NCBI GenBank assembly: GCA_022766245.1
Contig: JALEPL010000002.1
Span: forward strand, 1 to 64,000
From: Lachnospiraceae bacterium
GTDB lineage: Bacteria > Bacillota > Clostridia > Lachnospirales > Lachnospiraceae
Direction of reading: 5' to 3'
Length of the DNA stretch: 64,000 nt
Part shown: positions 18,860 through 27,139 of the stretch, piece after piece
Layout of the letters: each line of letters starts with the position of its first letter
Numbering within the stretch: the first letter of the stretch is position 1
The notes under the pieces: generated by a model
What the model was told of the DNA's origin: nothing
Seen by the model: only the letters and a program-made list of their open reading frames with translations
Databases searched by the model: none
Position numbers and translations under genes: made by a program

Positions 18860-19003
18860 ATGGAACTTATCATGGAAGAATATGGGGCTGCAATTGCTGC
18901 AGTGCTGGCAATAGGAATACTACTGGTTGTTTTGGTGCAGTTTTTTGGAGCAGGAAGCATGCTGCAGGAAATCTTAAAAGCAGCAGCCTCGTCCATCAGC
19001 TGA
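18860..19003 (+). CDS. Small pilin-like membrane peptide 3 (47 residues)
   Basis: ATG 18860 follows AAAGGAG by 8 nt. The 47-residue product has the start MELIMEEYG, a hydrophobic helix (AAIAAVLAIGILLVVLVQFF) and a tail that could form an amphipathic helix (MLQEILKAAASSIS). It shares the E-E-Y-G-x-x-I segment with the other small membrane peptides of the locus and has the same overall plan as peptide 1. It may be a structural subunit or scaffold. No named family was recognised. Confidence 0.68.
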   Translation: MELIMEEYGAAIAAVLAIGILLVVLVQFFGAGSMLQEILKAAASSIS

Positions 19004-19013
19004 GAGGTGATGT

Positions 19014-19451
19014 ATGAAAAGTATTTTTCGGGAATACGGGAAAACAATCGCAGCCGTTTGTGTGGCACTCGTTTTATTCCTGCTTATCACGGCGATGTTG
19101 ATGATATCGGCAAGTCGACAGGAGTCACTGGAACAGGGAAATTTCAAACAGTATCAGGATGGGTTATTTACCAGACAGCTGCATACCAGAAAGTCCCCGG
19201 TCATCACATGGCTGGGGGGATCCGGCCTGACTGTGGGAGCATCCGTGGAGTTAGCCGGCTATTTTAGAGCAGAGGATGCAGAGGGAACAGAGATTCCGGT
19301 GACCATCCATTCGGTATGTGATGCAAATGGACAGTCATGTGAGAATTATTTTCTGGTACCGGGAGTTTATCAGGTCACGGTGTCCGCTACGGATCGTCTG
19401 GGAAAAACGGCGAAGGTTCTTGTGGATATACCGGTGGGAAGTGCCAGATAA
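19014..19451 (+). CDS. Single-pass protein with Ig-like domain and EYG start
   Basis: The N-terminus repeats the pattern of the small peptides (MKSIFREYGKTIAAV) followed by a hydrophobic helix to about residue 33, then an extracytoplasmic domain of about 110 residues. The second half resembles a bacterial Ig-like fold ending in GVYQVTVSATDRLGKTAKVLVDIPV. This makes it look like a minor pilin that carries a binding or spacer domain on the shared N-terminal helix. It starts 10 nt after the previous gene behind AGAGGTGATG. The Ig-like call is by pattern only. Confidence 0.7.
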   Translation: MKSIFREYGKTIAAVCVALVLFLLITAMLMISASRQESLEQGNFKQYQDGLFTRQLHTRKSPVITWLGGSGLTVGASVELAGYFRAEDAEGTEIPVTIHSVCDANGQSCENYFLVPGVYQVTVSATDRLGKTAKVLVDIPVGSAR

Positions 19452-19476
19452 ATAAGAAAAGCGGGAGGTGAAGCTT

Positions 19477-20088
19477 TTGAAACAAATTGTATTTGGTCTG
19501 GTGGGAGGCATTCAGGTATTGTTGTTTTCCGTAATGCTGATAATTCTTCAGAGTCGAAGTGTTCGACAGGAGGAACTGAAGCTAAGTCTTGCGGAGGCCA
19601 TGGAAATTTCCATAAAGCAGGTGGAGGGAAAGCAGTTTTACTCGGATCAGGAACTGGCAGATTATTTTATCCGGGTTTTTTCCAAACAGATCAATTCAGA
19701 TTCCCGGTTTCATATCCGTGTAATCTGTGCGGATGTGACGGAAGGGATTTTGTCTGTGGAGGTGGAGCAGATGTATCAGTATGTGAATGGAAAGTCTGGA
19801 AGCATCAGCTGCAGGCGAACCATTCTTTTGGATGAAACGAAGGATGGGGCAGAGGAGCCGGAGTCCTGTACGGTGACCTTTTATTTAGACCTGCAGGAGT
19901 TGGAAAATCAGGGAGTATTTTACAAGCAGTATGAGGTGGCCCGGGGCGATGTGGTGCATTGTCCGGTGGCACCGGTGGCTGATTATGGGAAAGGAAACTT
20001 TTTAGAGTGGAGAGATGCGGCAGGTTATCTGGCCGATTTTTCACAGGGAGTCACACAGGATATCACATACTATGCGGTATATGAATAA
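19477..20088 (+). CDS. Single-pass extracytoplasmic protein of the pilus-like locus
   Basis: A hydrophobic helix (about residues 4-26, IVFGLVGGIQVLLFSVMLIIL) is followed by a soluble region of about 175 residues. The last 35 residues (WRDAAGYLADFSQGVTQDITYYAVYE) resemble half of an InlB B-type repeat like those in the next gene, so the two products may pack together. TTG 19477 is preferred because GGGAGGTGA ends about 6 nt before it; the GTG at 19468 lies inside that site. It begins 25 nt after the previous gene and ends 11 nt before the large secreted protein. Confidence 0.7.
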   Translation: MKQIVFGLVGGIQVLLFSVMLIILQSRSVRQEELKLSLAEAMEISIKQVEGKQFYSDQELADYFIRVFSKQINSDSRFHIRVICADVTEGILSVEVEQMYQYVNGKSGSISCRRTILLDETKDGAEEPESCTVTFYLDLQELENQGVFYKQYEVARGDVVHCPVAPVADYGKGNFLEWRDAAGYLADFSQGVTQDITYYAVYE

Positions 20089-20099
20089 AGGGGGAAAGC

Positions 20100-22808
20100 A
20101 TGAAAAGAAAATGGATGAAAACACTTTTATTTCTGATGCTGCTTTTGTGGGGATGGGGAAACGTTATATCGGTGAAAGCGGAAGAGACTTCTCTGAAGGT
20201 GCCCACTAGTCCCGGAGCGCTGGTGTCTGTGGGAGCGGTACCATACCGGTATGTGAATAAAACATGGAGTCAGTGGGAAGCGTATTTTAACCGGTTGGGT
20301 TACAGCTACAGCCATTGTTATTATGAAGTGGAAGTGCGGGGGGCGGACCGGTACAGCAAGGAGAGCGATGTGTGCTGGTGTGCGTTTACAAAAGGAGGAA
20401 AGGTATACTGGAGTGCGTTGCAGGTCAATACAGATGGGACATATACCATTGCTATGAACCATTGGGACTATATCGGGCCAAGTACGAATCCCGGCAGTCC
20501 TGGCGGCACCTATACCGGAAATGGAGCTCACTGGTATTTTGCCAACGGAGATGGATTAATCTATCAGGACAGTTGGATTTATGTACCCATCAGCACATCG
20601 AATATCAATCGATTGGGATATTTTTATGTCAATGCCAGTGGACATATGCTTACCGGATGGAATCGGGATACAGCCGGTAACTGGTATTATTTTAAGATTG
20701 ACACCATAAATAATGAGGATGGCGCCAGCGTAAAAACGGGTGTGTCAGAAGACCGCAATCGCTCCACCGTGTGCTGGACGGAGGTGAAAAGGGCGGCCGG
20801 AAACGGTTCCTATGGACTTTATCGATACGATGGAATCGATGTGAGAACAAATTTCTATATTATGAATACGAAGGGGGAATATCCGGCTTCGTATCATCAC
20901 AGCACCACCACCCATGCCACTGCTTCGCAGGTTCCACCGTTGAATCCCCAAAGCAGCGTCAGCTATGACAGTGCTGCTGCATCGGGTTTTCTGACAACAG
21001 GATTCTATCAGGATACTTCCAGAGGAAACTGTGGGCAAAACCAGCAAGTCTATCTGACGAATACAGATTGGCAGAGTGTGTCTGTGGATGCATTTCATTT
21101 TTATATTGGGCGCAGGCAGTATACGCAGACCATTTCTTATCGCAGAAAGCAGCAAGGGGTGTGGAACGTGGTAGAAGGCGATACAAAAATTGTACAAGCC
21201 TATTATGGAAGCGTATTTTCATTGGATAGCGGAAATAAAACCTACACCGGATACATCAGGGAAAGAATTCTTCGAAATAATCAGAATTTTTCCGGGAGTG
21301 AGTATACTGTGCTGGGAAATAATCAGATTTATATGGATTACCGTCCCATTCAGTATACCGTCAGCTACTATGGAAATGGTGCAGATGGGGGCAATATGCC
21401 GGATAACACTTATGATTATGATAGTACGGCTCTTTTGCGGGTAAATCAGTACAGCAGGGCAAATTACCGGTTTAAGGGCTGGGCTTTGACCCCGGTGGGA
21501 ACAGCAGTGTATTCGGATCAGGCAAGGGTGGGGAACTGGACAACTCAGGATGGAGCCAGAATCTGCCTTTACGCTGTCTGGGAGCAGATTATGGCTCCGG
21601 TAACCATTCGCATTTACCGTATGAATGTCACTGGGACAGACTATTTCCTGCAAAACGAAAAGAATATCTCTGTAGGAATGGGAAGTCAGATGACTCTTTC
21701 CCGGCTGGCACAGTCAGAAAACACCGAAGGATTTCATTACGCCTATGGGACAGTGAATGGAGGCAGGATGGAACAAATGCAGGTGTCGTCTACGGGGGGC
21801 TGTATCATTGCTCTTTATTTTGACCGTAATCAGTATTCGTTGACTATAAGTGGAGAAAGCGGACTGAATCATATTCAGGGAGCAGGAAATTATTATTATG
21901 GTGCAACAGTTCGGGTATCTGCGGAATTGGCAGAGGGATATTCCTTTTTGCAGTGGCAGACGACAGGAATTCCCGAAAGTAAAGAGCTTAAGTTTTCCTT
22001 TTCCATGCCGGCGTGTTCTGTGACTATAAACGGGAAAACACGTGCACATACCTATCAGATTGTATTTGATGGAAATGGTGCCACAGCAGGAGATATGAGC
22101 GATGCTGCAATCCATGCGGTCTACGGAGGGAAGTATACATTGCCGGTCAATCAGTATCAGCGTGTGACAGACCAGGGAGAAAGTGTATTTTGTGGTTGGA
22201 GCATAGACAGTGGAACCCGCTTTGGAGACTGTGAATATCGAGATGGACAGCAGGTGAGTAATGTAACTGCGGAGGATGGAGCGACCATTACCTTTTATGC
22301 GATATGGGACGATATGCCCGGAATAGCAGCTCGGGATCTGTACTATACTCTGGAGGAAGCGCAGAACGGAGTGATCACCTATGAGCTGCTGATGGAGCAG
22401 GCCTCTGCCTATGACCGGGAGGAGATCACACAGGAAAATCCCAGTGGAGAGATTCCGAAGGGAAGAGATGAAACGCGCGGAACACAATTTGCTATCCTGG
22501 ATTATTCCGGGGACGAGTTTATCAGCTTTTTTCATGGGGGAAGTGTGACTGTGACTTATCAGGCGGTGGATGCGGGTGGAAACCAGACCAGAAAACAGAT
22601 TCGCATTTATCTGGTGGATACCGCAGCCAGAAGTACGGAAGAGCAAAAATCTGAAGTGCGTTTCATCAGCAGCAGATATTTGACGACTCTGCCGGAAGAT
22701 TCTAAGTGGAGAAAAGATAGCAGCTGTGCCGGTCTGCTGGATCGGGCTTTAAACGGGGAGGAGGATTTTGCTACCTATGAATTTTTGACTGGGGCAATAG
22801 AAGAATAA
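20100..22808 (+). CDS. Large secreted InlB-repeat protein (902 residues)
   Basis: A clear Sec signal peptide (KTLLFLMLLLWGWGNVISVKA|EE) starts the protein. Around residues 170-210 is a tryptophan-rich segment like a choline-binding/cell-wall repeat (GHMLTGWNRDTAGNWYYF). Later sections contain Listeria-Bacteroides (InlB B) repeats, recognisable by YYGNGADGGNMPDNTYDYDS...GWA...YAVWE near 435-500 and FDGNGATAGDM...GWS...FYAIWD near 655-735. No LPXTG motif or C-terminal helix is seen, so retention would be through wall-binding repeats or through the pilus-like system. It is the last gene of the operon and could be its adhesin or cargo. The function is inferred. Confidence 0.82.
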   Translation: MKRKWMKTLLFLMLLLWGWGNVISVKAEETSLKVPTSPGALVSVGAVPYRYVNKTWSQWEAYFNRLGYSYSHCYYEVEVRGADRYSKESDVCWCAFTKGGKVYWSALQVNTDGTYTIAMNHWDYIGPSTNPGSPGGTYTGNGAHWYFANGDGLIYQDSWIYVPISTSNINRLGYFYVNASGHMLTGWNRDTAGNWYYFKIDTINNEDGASVKTGVSEDRNRSTVCWTEVKRAAGNGSYGLYRYDGIDVRTNFYIMNTKGEYPASYHHSTTTHATASQVPPLNPQSSVSYDSAAASGFLTTGFYQDTSRGNCGQNQQVYLTNTDWQSVSVDAFHFYIGRRQYTQTISYRRKQQGVWNVVEGDTKIVQAYYGSVFSLDSGNKTYTGYIRERILRNNQNFSGSEYTVLGNNQIYMDYRPIQYTVSYYGNGADGGNMPDNTYDYDSTALLRVNQYSRANYRFKGWALTPVGTAVYSDQARVGNWTTQDGARICLYAVWEQIMAPVTIRIYRMNVTGTDYFLQNEKNISVGMGSQMTLSRLAQSENTEGFHYAYGTVNGGRMEQMQVSSTGGCIIALYFDRNQYSLTISGESGLNHIQGAGNYYYGATVRVSAELAEGYSFLQWQTTGIPESKELKFSFSMPACSVTINGKTRAHTYQIVFDGNGATAGDMSDAAIHAVYGGKYTLPVNQYQRVTDQGESVFCGWSIDSGTRFGDCEYRDGQQVSNVTAEDGATITFYAIWDDMPGIAARDLYYTLEEAQNGVITYELLMEQASAYDREEITQENPSGEIPKGRDETRGTQFAILDYSGDEFISFFHGGSVTVTYQAVDAGGNQTRKQIRIYLVDTAARSTEEQKSEVRFISSRYLTTLPEDSKWRKDSSCAGLLDRALNGEEDFATYEFLTGAIEE

Positions 22809-22822
22809 TAGTAATTGTTCAG

Positions 22823-22869
22823 AACAGGCCGAATCACTTGCTGATGAGGCCGTAAGAACATGATTCAAT
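22823..22869. repeat. 47-nt structured element, copy 1
   Basis: This 47-nt segment is identical to 49149-49195. GAATCA (22832-22837) pairs with TGATTC (22862-22867), CTTGC (22838-22842) pairs with GTAAG (22853-22857) with one wobble, and GGCC before the stem (22828-22831) can pair with GGCC in the loop (22849-22852), giving a possible pseudoknot. This copy lies 14 nt after the end of the 902-residue protein gene and before a terminator. Confidence 0.75.
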
Positions 22870-22888
22870 AATACATTCCGGAATGAGA

Positions 22889-22914
22889 AAGAGCCGCAAT
22901 ATGCGGCTCTTTTG
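22889..22914. terminator. Bidirectional terminator
   Basis: AAAGAGCCGC and GCGGCTCTTTT pair around AATAT. The A-run on one side and T-run on the other allow it to end both the plus-strand pilus-like operon and the minus-strand CNNM gene. Confidence 0.85.
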
Positions 22915-22925
22915 TATCTCTATTA

Positions 22926-24176
22926 TCAGATTGTTTTAAGATAAATCGTTTCGATGCGGTTCTTGTCCACTTTTTCGGCTCTGAGAAAAATGCCGTCCTC
23001 CGTGGTGATGGATTCCCCTTCCTCCGGCAGGTGATCCAGATGCTCCAGCATATAGCCTCCGATGGAATCATAATCCTCTGATTCCAGGGAAATGCCCAGC
23101 TCATCACAGACATCACCCAGATTCATGGAACCGGAAATGTAGAATTCGTGCTCATTGATAGCCTGAATATCCTGCTCCTCGTTGACATCGTATTCGTCGT
23201 GAATCTCGCCTACGATCTCCTCCAGAAGATCCTCTAAGGTAATCAGTCCGGCGGTAGTACCGTATTCATTTAGTACGATGGCAATATTGATGGAGGAACT
23301 CTGCATTTCCTTTAACAACTCTGCAGTATTTTTATGTTCGTAGGTAAAGAAAGGCTCCCGCATGATATTCCGCACGGAAAAATGGGAGTGATCCTCCACC
23401 AGCAGAAGATCCTTGACATTTAATATGCCCACCACATTGTCATTGGTATCCTCGTATACCGGAAGACGGGTGTATTTTGTTTCCCGGTAAATTTCCATCA
23501 GTTCTTCGTAGGAAGCATCTGCCGATAAAAATGTCATATCGATACGGGGAACCATGATTTCCTTTGCCTCGGAATCGGTAAACTCAAATACATTGGTAAT
23601 CATTTCCCGTTCTTCGGATTCGATGACACCGGTTTCATGACCAACATCCACGATGGTGAGGAATTCTTCCTCGGTCATAGCGGCTGCCTTCGCATTGGGG
23701 TCAATACGGAGCAGACGAAGGAACGCCAGTGACATGGCGTTGATAACAAAAATCACCGGGGTAAGAATCCGCATCAGTAAAAGAAGCGGTCCGGAATAGG
23801 CCAGTGAAAGCTTTTCGGAATAAATGGTGGCGATAGTTTTCGGTGAAATCTCGCCAAATATCAGAACCAGAACTGTCAGGATACCGGTGGCAATTCCTGC
23901 TCCCATATTGTGAAAAAGCTTGGTGGCCAGTATGGTGGCGATGGAGGAAGCAGATAGATTTACGACATTGTTTCCTATTAAAATGGCACTTAGCATTTTC
24001 GCAGAATCTTCGGTGATGGTCATCACACGCTGGGCACGGCGGTTGCCGTCCTCTGCCATGGTTCTGATTCTTATGTGATTTACGGTGGTAAGTGCTGTTT
24101 CCGCAGATGAGAAAAAAGCGGACAGAAGCAATAAGACCACCAGTATTATTATCTGAATAGTCATCGCAGTGTCCAA
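22926..24176 (-). CDS. CNNM/CBS/CorC_HlyC-family membrane protein
   Basis: This membrane protein of 416 residues belongs to the hemolysin III-unrelated HlyC/CorC (CNNM, DUF21) family, linked to Mg2+ or Co2+ transport. The N-terminal DUF21 domain has three to four helices and FSSAETALTTVNHIRIR. A CBS pair follows (around EIMVPRIDMTFLSAD... and NIMREPFFTYEHKNTAELL), then a C-terminal transporter-associated domain (SGSMNLGDVCDELGI). TTG 24176 is plausible because AGGAG within the preceding gene lies 8 nt upstream; ATG 24164 is the alternative. It is translationally coupled to the small gene before it. Confidence 0.9.
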   Translation of the reverse strand: MDTAMTIQIIILVVLLLLSAFFSSAETALTTVNHIRIRTMAEDGNRRAQRVMTITEDSAKMLSAILIGNNVVNLSASSIATILATKLFHNMGAGIATGILTVLVLIFGEISPKTIATIYSEKLSLAYSGPLLLLMRILTPVIFVINAMSLAFLRLLRIDPNAKAAAMTEEEFLTIVDVGHETGVIESEEREMITNVFEFTDSEAKEIMVPRIDMTFLSADASYEELMEIYRETKYTRLPVYEDTNDNVVGILNVKDLLLVEDHSHFSVRNIMREPFFTYEHKNTAELLKEMQSSSINIAIVLNEYGTTAGLITLEDLLEEIVGEIHDEYDVNEEQDIQAINEHEFYISGSMNLGDVCDELGISLESEDYDSIGGYMLEHLDHLPEEGESITTEDGIFLRAEKVDKNRIETIYLKTI

Positions 24177-24416
24177 TTAATCAACTCCTAAACTACTGAT
24201 GTAATCGCTGATGGCGGTGATATTTACCTCGGTATAGGATGCCGGCTGATTCTTCTGATACATGGATACAGCAGAGTAACCCACCCATCCCAGGATGGCA
24301 AGTACCACTACGGTGCCGGCACATTTGCGTAAAACACTGGCAATTTTTTCACGGCGCATGATTTTTTTGCGATTCTTTTTCTGTTCTTTATAACGGTCAA
24401 CTTTTGCCTGACTCAT
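24177..24416 (-). CDS. Small single-pass membrane protein (79 residues)
   Basis: The N-terminal 30 residues are strongly basic (KVDRYKEQKKNRKKIMRREK). One membrane helix (TVVVLAILGWVGYSAVSMY) and a short outer tail follow. ATG 24416 has AAGGAG about 8 nt upstream. Its stop codon abuts the start of the CNNM gene and carries that gene's ribosome site, so the pair is an operon. No family was recognised; it may be an accessory subunit of the transporter-like protein. Confidence 0.75.
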   Translation of the reverse strand: MSQAKVDRYKEQKKNRKKIMRREKIASVLRKCAGTVVVLAILGWVGYSAVSMYQKNQPASYTEVNITAISDYISSLGVD

Positions 24417-24566
24417 ATCAAATCTCCTTGCATGAAAATATATTCAGATGGTATTATACACCATGTAGAAAGAAATTTGTACCTTTTTTTAAGATTTTAC
24501 GATTCCTCCATTAGATGACGCATTTTGGAAGGAGACAGGAGAAGAAAGGATTGGATACAAAATAGA

Positions 24567-25208
24567 ATGAAACAAGGAATTATATTTGATATGGATGGAA
24601 CCCTGTGGGATTCTGCACAGGGAGTTGCAAAGGCCTGGAATCAGGTGTTAGATAAAAGGCAGATACAGAGGGAACGGTTGACAGCAGAGGATATTCATGG
24701 GGTGATGGGAAAAACCATGACAGTGATTGCAGATATCCTGTTTCCTATGGTGGAGGAGCAGGAGCGCATCGATTTACTGCGGGAGTGCTGCACCGAAGAG
24801 AATGCATATCTGTCCCGGCATGGCGGCGTGTTGTATCCGAAGCTGGAGGAAACGTTGAAGATTTTGAAAGAAAAGTACCCGCTGTACATTGTGAGTAACT
24901 GCCAGAGCGGGTATATTGAATCTTTTCTTGCCTATTACCATCTGGAAGATTATTTTTCGGATATGGAATGTTTTGGCAATAACGGAATGCAAAAGGGGGA
25001 AAATATTGCACGGCTAGCTAGACGCAATCATCTGGACAAAGCTGTGTATGTGGGTGATATTCAGGGAGATTATGACGCAAGTATGCAGGCAGGGGTCGGA
25101 TTTATCCATGCGGCGTATGGGTTTGGTACCATCAATCAGCCGGTGCCTAAAATCGATACCTTTGAAGAACTGCCGGAAGTTTTGGCAGAATTGTGGGGAC
25201 GTAAATAA
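24567..25208 (+). CDS. HAD-superfamily phosphatase
   Basis: This is a cytoplasmic HAD hydrolase of about 213 residues, phosphoglycolate phosphatase-like. Motif I is FDMDGTLWDS with both catalytic aspartates, motif II is YIVSNCQSGY, and motif III/IV are the conserved Lys region and VYVGDIQGDYDAS. A helical cap domain lies between motifs I and II. ATG 24567 fits the family N-terminus; a ribosome site is weak there (AAAGGA 16 nt before), and a TTG at 24525 would place that site inside the gene. The substrate is unknown. Confidence 0.86.
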   Translation: MKQGIIFDMDGTLWDSAQGVAKAWNQVLDKRQIQRERLTAEDIHGVMGKTMTVIADILFPMVEEQERIDLLRECCTEENAYLSRHGGVLYPKLEETLKILKEKYPLYIVSNCQSGYIESFLAYYHLEDYFSDMECFGNNGMQKGENIARLARRNHLDKAVYVGDIQGDYDASMQAGVGFIHAAYGFGTINQPVPKIDTFEELPEVLAELWGRK

Positions 25209-25235
25209 GGGTACTCACTATATGAAGAAACTGGC

Positions 25236-25264
25236 TTGGAAAATGGCAAACAGTATGATACAAT
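25236..25264 (+). promoter_or_regulatory. Promoter of the CHASE2-cyclase operon
   Basis: TTGGAA (25236-25241) and TACAAT (25259-25264) are separated by 17 nt. Transcription would start near 25271, ahead of the cyclase start. Confidence 0.6.
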
Positions 25265-25322
25265 CTGACTGATTATGTAGAATGCAGTCGACATGGGAGT
25301 TTTGAATTGGAGGAAGATGCCG

Positions 25323-27137
25323 GTGCGAAAAAAGGAGATATGGCGGAGGGGAGTCATTGCGGCGATACTGGTAGTCATAACCATGCTGCTGAGTTATGAG
25401 AATGTCATGGACACCTGGGACGCAGGAGTCTCTGATTCCATCAATCAGGATGGCGGCAATGTAAGCAGAAATATTTACATCATTGGTATTGATGATAAAA
25501 CTCTGCAGGAATACGGCAGAATATCTGCCTGGGGGCGTGAACTTTCCGGACAGCTGGTCGAAAAGCTGAATGAAAACCCCGAAGCCAGACCGGCAGTCAT
25601 CGGATTCGATGTGATTTACAGTGAGTCTTCTGACGAGGAGGGGGATCAGTATTTTGCCAATGCCTGCAGAGAGGCAGGAAATGTGGTGGCGGCATGCTCC
25701 TTTGCCTTTAAGGAACAGCCGGAGACGGATGAAAGCGGTTCCGTGTCCTATAATCCATTATATACAGATTATGTGATTTTACCCTACGAAGAACTGCAGG
25801 AGAACGTGAACATAGGATTTGCCAATACCACAGTGGATCGTGACGGATATGTGCGTCAGGCAATGTTTGAGATGAATCAGGACGGCGAGACGGTGTATAG
25901 TCTTGCGTTTCAGATTTATAAGCAGTATCAGGAAGCAATGGGACTGGAAGTGGAAGAGCCGGATACATATGGGAAGGAAAATCTGTTTTATTTTTCCTAT
26001 GCGGGGGTACCGGAAAGCTACACCATGATATCCATGGCAGATGTGATGGATGGAAAAGTGGATACCCGGATTTTTAAGGATTCGATTGTGCTGGTGGGAG
26101 CTTATGCAGTGGGAATGCAGGATTCCTTTTATCCGGCCATCACACATAACAGTTCCATGTACGGGGTGGAGATTCACGCCAATATCATACAGGCATTTAT
26201 GGAGGGAGAGACGAAACTTCCGGTGAACAAATGGCTGTATGCTATTCTGACCGGATTGCTCTGCGGTGCATTTTTCCTGCTGACGGACAAAGGAAAGATT
26301 CTATGGTCCACGGCAGCCCTGGTGGTTTTGTTGGCAGGGAATGTGGTTCTGGTGAAGGTGCTGTATGGACTGGGATACATTGCCCCGGTAATCTTGCTGC
26401 CGTTGGCGCTGGTGCTTATTTACTTCGTGCAGCTCATTCGGGGATACCTGTCAGAATATATGCGTAGAAAACGTGTGGTGGATGCGTTTAAACAGTATGT
26501 GGCACCCCAGGTGGTAGATAAGATCAGCAAGGATAAGGGGTTCGAGCTGGTGCTGGGCGGAGAGAACCGTCATGTGGCAGTGCTGTTTGTGGATATCAGA
26601 GGTTTTACCACCATGTCCGAGAGTATGGAGCCGGAGCAGGTGGTGGAGATTTTAAATGAATACCTAAGTCTTACCACAAAGTCAATTTTTGATAATGAAG
26701 GAACATTGGATAAGTTTGTGGGGGATGCCACCATGGCGGTGTTTAACGCACCGTTCCCACTGGAGGATTATATTTTTAAGGCTGTGTGTGCGGCATGGGA
26801 TATGAAGCAGGGGGCTGCGGTCATTGAGGAAAAATGTCTTCAGAGATATGGAAAAAGTGTGGCATTTGGAATTGGTGTGAATTGCGGAAATGCAGTCGTT
26901 GGAAACATCGGATGCGATTTCCGTATGGACTATACAGCCATCGGTGATACCGTAAATACAGCGGCACGTCTGGAAAGCAATGCAAAAAGAGGGCAGATTT
27001 TAATCAGCGCGGATGTATACGAGGTAGTGAAGGATCGGGTGGAGGTAACGCCCATCGGTGAAATCCCGCTAAAGGGTAAAAGCCAGAATGTGTTTGTTTA
27101 TCAGTTGGATGGCGTAAAGAAAGAAACGGAGAAGTGA
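25323..27137 (+). CDS. CHASE2-domain class III adenylate cyclase
   Basis: The protein of about 604 residues has an N-terminal helix, an extracellular CHASE2 domain (IYIIGIDDKTLQEYGR... ending in VLVGAYAVGMQDSFYPAI), three closely spaced membrane helices typical of CHASE2 proteins (about 300-370), and a cytoplasmic class III cyclase domain. Metal-binding aspartates are present (FVDIRGFT and FVGDATMAVF), the purine-specifying Lys (LDKFVGD) and Asp (MDYTAIGDTVNTAARLE) fit an adenylate cyclase, and the transition-state Asn/Arg region is intact. GTG 25323 has GGAGG 9 nt upstream; ATG 25293 has none. cAMP signalling is uncommon in Clostridia. It heads an operon with a TIM-barrel protein, an HD-GYP protein and a FecR protein. 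Confidence 0.88.
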   Translation: MRKKEIWRRGVIAAILVVITMLLSYENVMDTWDAGVSDSINQDGGNVSRNIYIIGIDDKTLQEYGRISAWGRELSGQLVEKLNENPEARPAVIGFDVIYSESSDEEGDQYFANACREAGNVVAACSFAFKEQPETDESGSVSYNPLYTDYVILPYEELQENVNIGFANTTVDRDGYVRQAMFEMNQDGETVYSLAFQIYKQYQEAMGLEVEEPDTYGKENLFYFSYAGVPESYTMISMADVMDGKVDTRIFKDSIVLVGAYAVGMQDSFYPAITHNSSMYGVEIHANIIQAFMEGETKLPVNKWLYAILTGLLCGAFFLLTDKGKILWSTAALVVLLAGNVVLVKVLYGLGYIAPVILLPLALVLIYFVQLIRGYLSEYMRRKRVVDAFKQYVAPQVVDKISKDKGFELVLGGENRHVAVLFVDIRGFTTMSESMEPEQVVEILNEYLSLTTKSIFDNEGTLDKFVGDATMAVFNAPFPLEDYIFKAVCAAWDMKQGAAVIEEKCLQRYGKSVAFGIGVNCGNAVVGNIGCDFRMDYTAIGDTVNTAARLESNAKRGQILISADVYEVVKDRVEVTPIGEIPLKGKSQNVFVYQLDGVKKETEK

Positions 27138-27139
27138 GA

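Noticed and set aside
21714..22646. Minus-strand frame of 310 codons inside the 902-residue protein gene
   Set aside because: There is no ribosome site or domain, and the plus-strand product has clear repeats and a signal peptide.
22838..22857. CTGATGAG box in the 47-nt element suggesting a hammerhead ribozyme
   Set aside because: The CTGATGA core is present, but the GAAA box after stem II and a matching stem III with a cleavage triplet are missing. The nested hairpin and pseudoknot explain the sequence better.
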